A stretch of DNA of 45,223 bases from Desulfobacteraceae bacterium (GTDB taxonomy: Bacteria; Desulfobacterota; DSM-4660; Desulfatiglandales; B25-G16): the NCBI GenBank assembly GCA_030612685.1, contig JAUWNK010000002.1, forward strand, positions 48,001-93,223. Reading direction: 5' to 3'. The translations under genes were made by a program, and so were the position numbers. The notes beneath the pieces were generated by a model. It was not told the origin of the DNA and did no database searches. It saw nothing but the letters and a program-made list of their open reading frames with translations. Within the stretch, counting starts at the first letter, position 1. Each line of letters starts with the position of its first letter. Positions 33,197 through 40,542 of this stretch are shown here, one piece after another.

Positions 33197-33418
33197 GTCA
33201 TAAAATAGTTTACATTCTTGATTTTATTTATTGAAGCCAAAATATTAAAAAATGTAGGGGTTCGATTTATCGAACCCGCTTTTGGGCTTGACCTGCCCGC
33301 CATGCGAGACGCAAGGCGAGGCGGGCGGGTGAATCAAGCCCCTACGGTTGATTAATTAATTCTTATCTGGGTTATAAAGCACAATGAAAAATGTAAACAA
33401 TATTATTCTCTCATTAAT
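33197..33418. repeat. Large inverted repeat, left arm (uninterrupted form)
   Basis: A 222-base sequence whose reverse complement matches 39902-40249 closely. It contains TGTAGGGGTTCGATTTATCG, CCGCTTTTGGGCTTGACCTG, a GC-rich hairpin (CCCGCC...GGCGGG) and TTATAAAGCACAATGAAAAA. Its own ends are partly inverted (TAGTTTACATT against AATGTAAAC), like a MITE. It carries no coding sequence and fills the 353-base gap between isochorismatase-fold hydrolase and ppsA. It keeps the junction CGGGTTCGATAAATCG (on the minus strand) without the insert seen in the right arm. Confidence 0.85.
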
Positions 33419-33468
33419 AAATGTCTTTATGGAATTCAATGTGCCCTTTTTAAACCATTTTTTCTAAA

Positions 33469-33498
33469 TTGACAACATCTTCTTTTAGGTGATATACA
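33469..33498 (+). promoter_or_regulatory. Promoter of ppsA
   Basis: TTGACA (33469-33474) and TATACA (33493-33498) are 18 bases apart. The start site would be near 33505, giving a short leader with an AAGGAG site (33515-33520 region) before the ATG at 33529. Lies just outside the left repeat arm. Confidence 0.6.
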
Positions 33499-33528
33499 AA
33501 AACCTAAACCATCAATAAGGAGACTATT

Positions 33529-35979
33529 ATGGCACTAAAAAGAGAAAAGGAACTTATCCTTTGGTTTGATGAGATCGGCATAGGTGATGTGCCCCTTGTG
33601 GGAGGAAAAAATGCCTCTCTTGGAGAGATGTATCAGAGACTAACATCTAAAGGAGTGAATATCCCAGGGGGGTTTGCTATTACTGCCTATGCATATAGGT
33701 ATCTTATTGCCGAGGCTAAAATAGAGCAGGCCATAAAGGATGCTCTCGAGGGCCTCAACACCCATGATATGGAGAACTTACAGAAAAGGGGAGAGAAAGT
33801 ACGCTCTATAATAAGAAACACTGATTTCCCCCCAGATCTAACTCAGGCCATATTAGATGGTTACAGAAAAATGGAGGAAATATACACCAAAGGAGTTGAT
33901 GTAGCGGTTCGCTCTTCTGCAACAGCAGAGGATCTACCTGATGCATCCTTTGCAGGCCAGCAGGAGACCTTTCTAAATATCAGAGGAGAAGATCCCCTTA
34001 TTGATGCATGCAAGAGGTGTTTTGCGTCCCTTTTTACAAACCGCGCCATCTCTTATAGACACGATAAGGGCTTTGGCCAGTTTGATGTCTATCTCTCTAT
34101 TGCTATTCAAAAGATGATCAGAAGCGATCAGGCATCTGCAGGAGTTATATTCTCTATTGACACAGAAACTGGCTTTAAAGATGCGGTTTTTATAACAGGC
34201 TCCTGGGGGCTTGGAGAAAACGTGGTACAGGGTGCTGTGAACCCTGATGAATACTATGTATTTAAGCCAACCCTAAGGCAAGGCAAAAGGCCCATTGTGG
34301 GAAAAAGAATAGGAAGCAAAGAGATAAAGATGATCTACACCGATGACCCCAATGAGCCAGTGGAAAACATTTCCACCACACCACAGGAGAGAGACAGCTT
34401 TATTCTCACAGACGATGAGATCCTCACCCTTGCACAATGGACCTGTATCATAGAAGACCATTACTCTCAAGAGGCAGGGTTTTTTAAGCCAATGGACCTT
34501 GAATGGGCAAAGGATGGAGATAAAGGCGAGCTCTTTATAGTGCAGGCAAGACCAGAGACAGTACACTCCCAGCAAAAAGAGAAAACCATTGAAACCTATG
34601 TTCTAAAAGAAACCGCCCCTGTTATCCTTACAGGCCAGGCAGTGGGAAGCAAAATCGGCCAGGGCACCGCACATATAATAGAAGATAGCGCCCATATAGG
34701 GGAATTTAAGGCCGGTGAGGTGCTTGTGACCACAATGACAGATCCTGACTGGGAGCCAATAATGAAGATAGCCTCTGGTATTGTAACAAACAAAGGGGGA
34801 CGTACCTGCCATGCTGCTATAATCTCAAGAGAGCTCGGGATTCCCTGTATCGTTGGAACAGAGCATGCAACAGAGAAGCTTTCCACCGGAAAGCCCATTA
34901 CCATATCATGTGCCCAGGGTGAAACCGGCTATATCTATGAGGGACTGCTTGCCTTTGATATTGACAGGCTTGATCTTGAAAACATCCCCAAGACCAAGAC
35001 AAAGATCATGATGAATGTGGGCATCCCAGAGAGGGCATTCATGGACTGCCAGATCCCTAATGAAGGTGTCGGGCTTGCAAGAGAAGAGTTCATCATAAAC
35101 TCCCACATTGGAATCCATCCCCTTGCCCTAATACATTATGACGAGCTAAAGGAAAGGGATGACCCTGAAATTAAACAGATCGTTAAAAGAATAGATGAGA
35201 TGACTGCTGGTTATCCCGGAGATAAAAAGGAATTCTTTATCAGTAAACTATCTCAGGGCATCGGAAGGATTGCAGCAGGTTTCTTTCCCAATGATGTTAT
35301 CGTAAGGCTTTCTGATTTCAAGACCAATGAATACGCAAACCTCATTGGAGGGCATCTCTATGAACCAGTAGAGAGCAACCCAATGATAGGTTGGAGAGGG
35401 GCATCCAGATACTATGATGAAAAATTCAAGGAGGCATTTGGCTTAGAGTGCAAGGCACTTCTTAAGGCAAGAGATGAGATGGGACTGACCAATATAAAGG
35501 TAATGGTCCCCTTTTGCAGGACACCTGAGGAGGGAGAAAAGGTAGTTGACACCATGGCAGAGTTTGGCCTTGTTCAGGGAGAAAATGACCTTGAGCTCTA
35601 TGTGATGTGTGAGATCCCCAGCAATGTAATTTCAGCAGATAGATTCGCTGATATCTTTGATGGATTCTCTATTGGCTCAAATGACCTCACCCAGTTAACC
35701 TTAGGTCTTGACAGAGACAGTGACCTTGTCTCTCACATATTTGATGAAAGAAATGATGCAGTAAAGGCATTGGTAAAACAGGTTATTGATGTTGCAAAAA
35801 GAAGGGGAAGGAAGATAGGGATCTGTGGCCAGGCGCCAAGTGATTTTCCGGAATTTGCCACCTTCCTTGTAGAGTGCGGTATTGACTCAATAAGCCTTAT
35901 ACCTGACACAGTGGTAAAGACAAGGCTTGCTATTGCCAAAAAAGAGGAGGAGATGGGAATAAAGGTGGACGAAGGGTAG
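33529..35979 (+). CDS. ppsA: Phosphoenolpyruvate synthase
   Basis: An 816-residue PEP synthase of normal length. An N-terminal PEP/pyruvate-binding ATP-grasp part begins GDVPLVGGKNASLGEMYQRL; the swivelling phosphohistidine domain has H428 in NKGGRTCHAAIISRELG; the C-terminal TIM-barrel carries MIGWRGASRYYD, SIGSNDLTQLTLG and the catalytic Cys (C766) in GICGQAPSDFPEF. It turns pyruvate, ATP and water into PEP, AMP and phosphate for gluconeogenesis in the cytoplasm. It is the first gene of a plus-strand run with fabF-like and alpha/beta hydrolase genes only 8 and 16 bases apart. Confidence 0.96.
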   Translation: MALKREKELILWFDEIGIGDVPLVGGKNASLGEMYQRLTSKGVNIPGGFAITAYAYRYLIAEAKIEQAIKDALEGLNTHDMENLQKRGEKVRSIIRNTDFPPDLTQAILDGYRKMEEIYTKGVDVAVRSSATAEDLPDASFAGQQETFLNIRGEDPLIDACKRCFASLFTNRAISYRHDKGFGQFDVYLSIAIQKMIRSDQASAGVIFSIDTETGFKDAVFITGSWGLGENVVQGAVNPDEYYVFKPTLRQGKRPIVGKRIGSKEIKMIYTDDPNEPVENISTTPQERDSFILTDDEILTLAQWTCIIEDHYSQEAGFFKPMDLEWAKDGDKGELFIVQARPETVHSQQKEKTIETYVLKETAPVILTGQAVGSKIGQGTAHIIEDSAHIGEFKAGEVLVTTMTDPDWEPIMKIASGIVTNKGGRTCHAAIISRELGIPCIVGTEHATEKLSTGKPITISCAQGETGYIYEGLLAFDIDRLDLENIPKTKTKIMMNVGIPERAFMDCQIPNEGVGLAREEFIINSHIGIHPLALIHYDELKERDDPEIKQIVKRIDEMTAGYPGDKKEFFISKLSQGIGRIAAGFFPNDVIVRLSDFKTNEYANLIGGHLYEPVESNPMIGWRGASRYYDEKFKEAFGLECKALLKARDEMGLTNIKVMVPFCRTPEEGEKVVDTMAEFGLVQGENDLELYVMCEIPSNVISADRFADIFDGFSIGSNDLTQLTLGLDRDSDLVSHIFDERNDAVKALVKQVIDVAKRRGRKIGICGQAPSDFPEFATFLVECGIDSISLIPDTVVKTRLAIAKKEEEMGIKVDEG

Positions 35980-35987
35980 GGGATAGA

Positions 35988-37232
35988 GTGAAAAGGAGAG
36001 TTGTAATTACAGGTATGGGTGCTGTAACTCCATTGGCGGTGGGTGTGGAGGAAAGCTGGAAGAAACTGTGCGCCGGAGAATCTGGAATCAAAAATATTAC
36101 CCAATTTGATGCATCTTCCCTGAAATGCCAGGTAGCAGGTGAGGTGAGGGACTTTTCAGCGGAAGATTTTTTGAAGCGAAAAAAGATCAGGAGGACCGAT
36201 CGCTTTGTACACTTTCTTTTAGCAGCCACCAAGATGGCTATGGAAGACAGCCAATTAACAATCTCATCCAGTGAGGAATATAGAGCAGGGGTAATAGCTG
36301 CTACTGCGATTGGATCCTGCAAAACCTTTGAGGCAAACCATGAGCTCATTGTAAAGGGGCTCATGAAGCACGTCACCCCATACCTGGTAATAAATCTTTC
36401 TGCCAATACTGCTGCGGGTGAGATGGCAATTATGTATGGGGCTCGAGGGCCCCACCATTTCCTACAAGAGGCCTGTTCAGCAGGAACAAATGCAATAGGG
36501 CTGGGATTTAGAGCAATTAAACATGGAGAGGCTGAGGTTATGATCGTAGGTGGCTCTGATGCCGGCATTAGTCCTACCCTTATGGCAAGCCTGGTTAACC
36601 TCGGCGCATTAGCAACCTCCTGGAATGACCAACCTCATAAGTCAAGCAGACCCTTTGATGAAAAGAGGAATGGCTTTGTTACCAGCGAAGGGTCAGGTGT
36701 ACTAATTCTGGAAGAGCTTGAGCATGCAAGGGCCAGGGGAGCCAAAATTTATGCAGAAATATTAGGATATGGTTCTACCTGTGATGCTTATCATGCAGTT
36801 GCTCCCCTGCCAAGCGGGGAAAGTGCACTCAAATGTATGGAACTCAGTATTGAAGATGCAGGGATTAAACCAGAGGAAATAGAGTATATTAATGCACATG
36901 GAACCTCTACTGTTGCAAATGATGAAACGGAAACCCTTGCAATAAAGAAGCTATTCGGGCCAAGGGCAAAAGATATCATGATCAGTGCCAATAAATCGAT
37001 GATAGGTCATATGTGGGGAGCTGCTGGTGCTGTAGAAGGGATCTTTACAGCAAAATCCTTACAAGAAGGTATAATACCTCCTACCATAAATTTAGATGAG
37101 CCTGATCCCAAGTGTGATTTAGACTATGTGCCCCATCAAGCCCGGCGCTCGGATATAAGATTCGCCCTTTCAAATTCATTTGGCTTCGGAGGCATAAACG
37201 CAAGCCTTGTTTTTAAGAAATATGAAGAGTGA
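35988..37232 (+). CDS. Beta-ketoacyl-ACP synthase II-type ketosynthase (FabF-like)
   Basis: A 414-residue condensing enzyme. The Cys-His-His triad is complete: C163 in LQEACSAGTNAI, His in NAHGTSTVANDETE and His in NKSMIGHMWGAAGA. The GTG start lies eight bases after the ppsA stop with a GGGGAT site in the gap. No acyl carrier protein or other fatty-acid genes are near, so it may be a second ketosynthase dedicated to a product made with the next gene instead of the housekeeping FabF. The condensation would use malonyl-ACP and an acyl thioester. Its specific product is unknown. Confidence 0.9.
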   Translation: MKRRVVITGMGAVTPLAVGVEESWKKLCAGESGIKNITQFDASSLKCQVAGEVRDFSAEDFLKRKKIRRTDRFVHFLLAATKMAMEDSQLTISSSEEYRAGVIAATAIGSCKTFEANHELIVKGLMKHVTPYLVINLSANTAAGEMAIMYGARGPHHFLQEACSAGTNAIGLGFRAIKHGEAEVMIVGGSDAGISPTLMASLVNLGALATSWNDQPHKSSRPFDEKRNGFVTSEGSGVLILEELEHARARGAKIYAEILGYGSTCDAYHAVAPLPSGESALKCMELSIEDAGIKPEEIEYINAHGTSTVANDETETLAIKKLFGPRAKDIMISANKSMIGHMWGAAGAVEGIFTAKSLQEGIIPPTINLDEPDPKCDLDYVPHQARRSDIRFALSNSFGFGGINASLVFKKYEE

Positions 37233-37248
37233 GAAGTGAAGGCTAAAA

Positions 37249-38025
37249 ATGCCGATAAAATCTTTAGGTAATTTAAAGGTTGGTTATAGAGCGGGAAATA
37301 GCCCGTTTAGAAAAGAAAAACCTGCCCTTTTTATGATCCATGGCGCAGGTGGTAATAGTGAATTATGGTCTTTGCAACTGGAATTTTTGGACAAAGAAAT
37401 CAATATTATTGCCCTTGATCTCCCAGGGCATGGCCAGACAGGTAAAGAATCTATTAACAGCATATCAGGATATTCAAACTGGTTATATGAGGTTCTGAAA
37501 GAATGGTTCCAGCAACCCATTTATTTAATGGGCCATTCTATGGGAGGTGCCATTGTTCAGGAAACAGCAAGTAGCAATAATAATCACCTTTTGAAAGGGG
37601 TAATTTTGGTAGGAACTGGGGCCATGTTAAAGGTAGCACCTCAATTCCTGGATGGTTTGTTAAAGGATTTTGAAAACACAGTTGATAAAATAGTCAGCTA
37701 TGCCTATTCAAAGGATACGAAAAAAGAGCTGATTATGGAGGGTGCAAGGATGATGAAAGGGCCAGGTCCAATAGTTGTTCATAGTGACTTCTTGGCCTGC
37801 GACCTGTTTGACATAAGAAAAGGCTTAAAAAGGGTCTCTATGCCATGTCTGATTATCTGCGGTGAAGATGACAAACTTACACCACCTAATCTTTCCAGAT
37901 TTTTAAATGAGCATATCCCAGTCAGCACCCTTAAGATAATCCCCAATGCTGGTCATATGGTTATGATTGAGAGGTATAAAGAGGTAAACACAGCTATCTT
38001 AGAATTCATCCATGAAATAGGTTGA
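37249..38025 (+). CDS. Alpha/beta hydrolase
   Basis: A 258-residue alpha/beta-hydrolase fold protein. Triad elements: the nucleophile S97 in IYLMGHSMGGAIVQ, the Asp in IICGEDDKLTPP and the His in IPNAGHMVMIE. The oxyanion segment is MIHGAGGNSELW. It has no signal peptide, so it works in the cytoplasm, as an esterase, thioesterase or C-C hydrolase. The 16-base distance from the ketosynthase gene suggests a shared transcript, perhaps as the thioesterase releasing that enzyme's product (inference). Confidence 0.9.
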   Translation: MPIKSLGNLKVGYRAGNSPFRKEKPALFMIHGAGGNSELWSLQLEFLDKEINIIALDLPGHGQTGKESINSISGYSNWLYEVLKEWFQQPIYLMGHSMGGAIVQETASSNNNHLLKGVILVGTGAMLKVAPQFLDGLLKDFENTVDKIVSYAYSKDTKKELIMEGARMMKGPGPIVVHSDFLACDLFDIRKGLKRVSMPCLIICGEDDKLTPPNLSRFLNEHIPVSTLKIIPNAGHMVMIERYKEVNTAILEFIHEIG

Positions 38026-38072
38026 ATTATCCCTTTGCATCCCCCCTTTAGAGAAATCAGTAACTAAATTCC

Positions 38073-38101
38073 TTGACATAGATTTTTGTATCTCTTAATT
38101 T
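38073..38101 (+). promoter_or_regulatory. Promoter of the DUF1670 pair
   Basis: TTGACA (38073-38078) and TAATTT (38096-38101) are exactly 17 bases apart. It would start transcription near 38108 and give a leader of about 170 bases. The leader contains an inverted repeat (TCGGTAAT near 38102 with ATTACCGA near 38172) and the palindrome at 38209. Confidence 0.55.
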
Positions 38102-38208
38102 TCGGTAATATCTGTTGTCCGTTGTCCATTGTTAAAAAAAAATTATACGGACATTTGGAAAGAAGACGGCAAATTACCGATACAAACCAACAGATCCGCC
38201 TATATTTG

Positions 38209-38223
38209 TGTCATATGACATGT
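38209..38223 (+). promoter_or_regulatory. Palindromic 15-mer, left copy
   Basis: TGTCATATGACATGT. The first 12 bases form a perfect palindrome (TGTCAT/ATGACA). An inverted copy with one mismatch lies at the very end of the second DUF1670 gene (39852-39866). The form suits an operator for an HTH protein, or a terminal repeat. Confidence 0.5.
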
Positions 38224-38281
38224 TGTGTTAAAAGTTATATGGGCTTCATTCCCATAAGAGTAAATAACACCAGGAGGTCAT

Positions 38282-39100
38282 ATGATAAACAACAGTTCTA
38301 CAGATAGGTGGATCAGGCTCGAATCAAAAAGCCTTGACCAACAGTTTTTAAATGAAATTATACATGGCTTAAATTGTTCACCCTTTGAGGCGTCAGCTGT
38401 CCTTGATACCGTTTACAATGTTTTTGGCAGTTATTTTGACTCAGGTGCATCCTTAAAACATGGCCAGATCAGATTACAAGTACTATCAATTGAGGCCAAA
38501 ATAAGCCAGTCAATATCTGAGTCAAAACAAATATCAGTTATCCTGACATTAAATGATGATAAAGAAGATCTCAAAATTCGCAAAAAAGACGGTGTCATTG
38601 GCCTTAGAAGACACAAGATCCAAAGAGTCTGCCAGGAAGCCTTTGACCAAGGCGGCCTGCTGACTGTAGAGGACCTGGCTTACCGTATCTTTAATTGCGG
38701 AGCAAAAACAATTTGTCGAGATCTGGCCTATTTTCGAAAAAATGACATCTTTGTTCCGCTTCGCTCTACAGTAAAAGATGTGGGCCGGACCCTGTCGCAT
38801 AGGCTGTTAATTATAAAACTCTGGGCACAAGGAAAAGAGTATTCCGAAATCTCACTTAATGCCTGTCACAGCCTCAGCGCTGTGCAAAACTATGTTGATA
38901 AATTTAAAAGAACCGTAGCCCTTGTAAAAGAAGGCTATGATATCAACAGGATATCTTTCCTGTTGAGGATTTCAACCTCCTTGGTTGAGCAATATGTAAA
39001 TCTTTATCATAGACTCGATTTTGCTGCCCATCAAGAAGAAGAGCTAAATGGTTTCTTAAAAAAAAGATTAACATCAAACAATCAGGAGGCCAGCTCATGA
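38282..39100 (+). CDS. DUF1670-domain protein A
   Basis: A 272-residue protein recognised as DUF1670. The N-terminal half contains LKHGQIRLQVLSIEAK (the Gly-Gln motif); the middle has QGGLLTVEDLAYRIFNCGAK, TICRDLAYFRKNDIFVPLRS and VKDVGRTLSHRLLIIKLWAQ; the end, YSEISLNACHSLSAVQNYVD and further SFLLRISTSLVEQYVNLYHR, looks like two helix-turn-helix units. A DNA-binding or recombination-related role is inferred, not known. It has a strong GGAGGT ribosome-binding site. The start of gene B overlaps its stop (ATGA). Confidence 0.85.
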   Translation: MINNSSTDRWIRLESKSLDQQFLNEIIHGLNCSPFEASAVLDTVYNVFGSYFDSGASLKHGQIRLQVLSIEAKISQSISESKQISVILTLNDDKEDLKIRKKDGVIGLRRHKIQRVCQEAFDQGGLLTVEDLAYRIFNCGAKTICRDLAYFRKNDIFVPLRSTVKDVGRTLSHRLLIIKLWAQGKEYSEISLNACHSLSAVQNYVDKFKRTVALVKEGYDINRISFLLRISTSLVEQYVNLYHRLDFAAHQEEELNGFLKKRLTSNNQEASS

Positions 39101-39852
39101 TAAAGTCTCCTGATTATGTAAAACGGTTTAATTCAGCAAAGGTGCGTTTTTTAAAGGGAACGCTAAACAGCTTCTTTAAACAGGAATTTCCCAAGCTGAT
39201 TGGCCCAATTTTAAGAAATAAACTCATCGATGAGCTTATAAAATTAATTGAAAAGATACTGCCTTTAAAAGATCACCTAAAGCCTGGTCAAATACTTTGG
39301 AGCGTTGTGTCTACTTCAACCAGGGCTGATTCTTTGAATCCAAGGTTTGTCCCTGTGGTGCTAACGATTATCAATGAAGAAGATATTGAAAAATTAACCA
39401 AAGGAGTTCCCATGTCTCAAATCATGGAGCAGGCAATCGCCCGAATTATTCAAGAAGCTTATGCCCAGGGTGGCTTGCTTTCCATGCGCGACATCGGATT
39501 GCTCAGTTGGCGCTACAGTGGCGCTATTTCTCCATATCGGAAAAAATATGAAAAAGAACATGATGTTACATTACCCCATACAGGTTCCTTGCAAGATATG
39601 GGAAGCTGTATTTCTCATAAGTCAATGATTATAAGAAAAATTGAAGTAGATAAAAAAGATCCCTATACGGTTGCCAAAGAAACCAATCATTCTATGTTAG
39701 CAGTAGATCGATATATTAAAGATTTTAACCGGGTCCGGCTATGCCACCAGGATGGCAAGGATGCTACCTTTATCTCACTGGCAACCGGGCTTAACAAATA
39801 TGTTGTAGATGAATACATAAAAATTCTTAATCTATGTCAAAATAATGCTTGA
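39097..39852 (+). CDS. DUF1670-domain protein B
   Basis: A 251-residue DUF1670 protein, a distant paralogue of protein A: KPGQILWSVVSTSTRADSLN, QEAYAQGGLLSMRDIGLLSW, TGSLQDMGSCISHKSMIIRK, ETNHSMLAVDRYIKDFNRVR and ISLATGLNKYVVDEYIKIL correspond to equal blocks there. Pairing of two unequal members in one coupled transcript suggests a heteromer. It lacks the N-terminal extension of A's first block, and the region corresponding to A's FRKND differs. Its stop codon lies on the right palindromic 15-mer. Confidence 0.85.
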   Translation: MIKSPDYVKRFNSAKVRFLKGTLNSFFKQEFPKLIGPILRNKLIDELIKLIEKILPLKDHLKPGQILWSVVSTSTRADSLNPRFVPVVLTIINEEDIEKLTKGVPMSQIMEQAIARIIQEAYAQGGLLSMRDIGLLSWRYSGAISPYRKKYEKEHDVTLPHTGSLQDMGSCISHKSMIIRKIEVDKKDPYTVAKETNHSMLAVDRYIKDFNRVRLCHQDGKDATFISLATGLNKYVVDEYIKILNLCQNNA

Positions 39853-39866
39853 CATGTCAAATGACA
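39852..39866 (-). promoter_or_regulatory. Palindromic 15-mer, right copy
   Basis: Read on the minus strand this is TGTCATTTGACATGT, 14 of 15 identical to 38209-38223. Its first base is the last base of the gene B stop codon. Confidence 0.5.
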
Positions 39867-39901
39867 TTATCTGTGGCGGAACAGCTATCAACGTACATTA
39901 T

Positions 39902-40249
39902 TTATTATTGATAGAATAATGTTTTTTACATTTTTCATTGTGCTTTATAACCTAAACAAGAATTGATTCATTAAACGTAGGGGCTTGATTCACCCGCCCG
40001 CCTCGCCTTGCGTCTCGCATGGCGGGCAGGTCAAGCCCGAAAACGGGCCTGCCCTGGCGCGACGTGGTTAAATAAGACTGCTAAGTCTATAAAGTGCTGC
40101 GTGCTTCAAACAGCCTATTAAGATTATAAGCCATCGGTCTGGGCCAGGGTTCGATAAACCGCCTGCCGGATGTCGGGCAGGTCGAACCCCTACATTTTTC
40201 ATATTTTGGCTCCAATAATTATAATCAAAAATTTAAACTATTTTATGAC
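39902..40249. repeat. Large inverted repeat, right arm (with two insertions)
   Basis: A reverse-complement copy of 33197-33418, 348 bases. The extra length is explained by two insertions: the 102-base element copy F (40048-40149) and a 23-base hairpin CCTGCC...GGGCAGG (40159-40181). Outside these the arms match well, including the flanks TTTTATGAC. The arms enclose ppsA, the ketosynthase, the hydrolase and both DUF1670 genes (about 6.5 kb). Confidence 0.85.
40048..40149 (+). repeat. 101-bp constant-end element, copy F
   Basis: 102 bases from CCTGCCCTGGCGCGAC to GGTCTGGGCCAGGG, interior unlike the other four copies. Flanked by GGG on the left and ending in GGG on the right. The matching place in the left arm reads CGGGTTCGATAAA without it. 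The strongest evidence that these elements move as units. Confidence 0.85.
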
Positions 40250-40274
40250 CTCCTGAGAAACTAAATGTAGAATA

Positions 40275-40458
40275 GAGCATGGAGGTGTCTTTTTTTTACC
40301 ATGCCCTCACAATGACAAGTCGGTAGGCCGCTTCAAACCAGCGCACACGGACAAAGGCCCTAGAAGACAATGACGAGTTGCTTGTGCGCAGGGTTTGAAG
40401 CGGCACGCTGAGGCCCCCTTTTATAAGGCATGATGTAAAAAAAGACACCTCCATGCTC
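40275..40458. repeat. 184-bp palindromic element upstream of ilvE
   Basis: GAGCATGGAGGTGTCTTTTT (from 40275) is perfectly inverted at 40437-40458 (AAAAAGACACCTCCATGCTC). Inside, GCCGCTTCAAACCAGCGCAC is mirrored by GTGCGCAGGGTTTGAAGCGG. The whole can fold into one long hairpin. The TIR-plus-no-ORF form is that of a MITE. It lies 84 bases before the aminotransferase start. Confidence 0.8.
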
Positions 40459-40542
40459 AACGCAACGTTTCTTTCATGAATAACCCTGAAGCGAAGCGCT
40501 GGGGTCATTTGCTGAGTAATAATTCTAAAAAAGGGGAATGAT

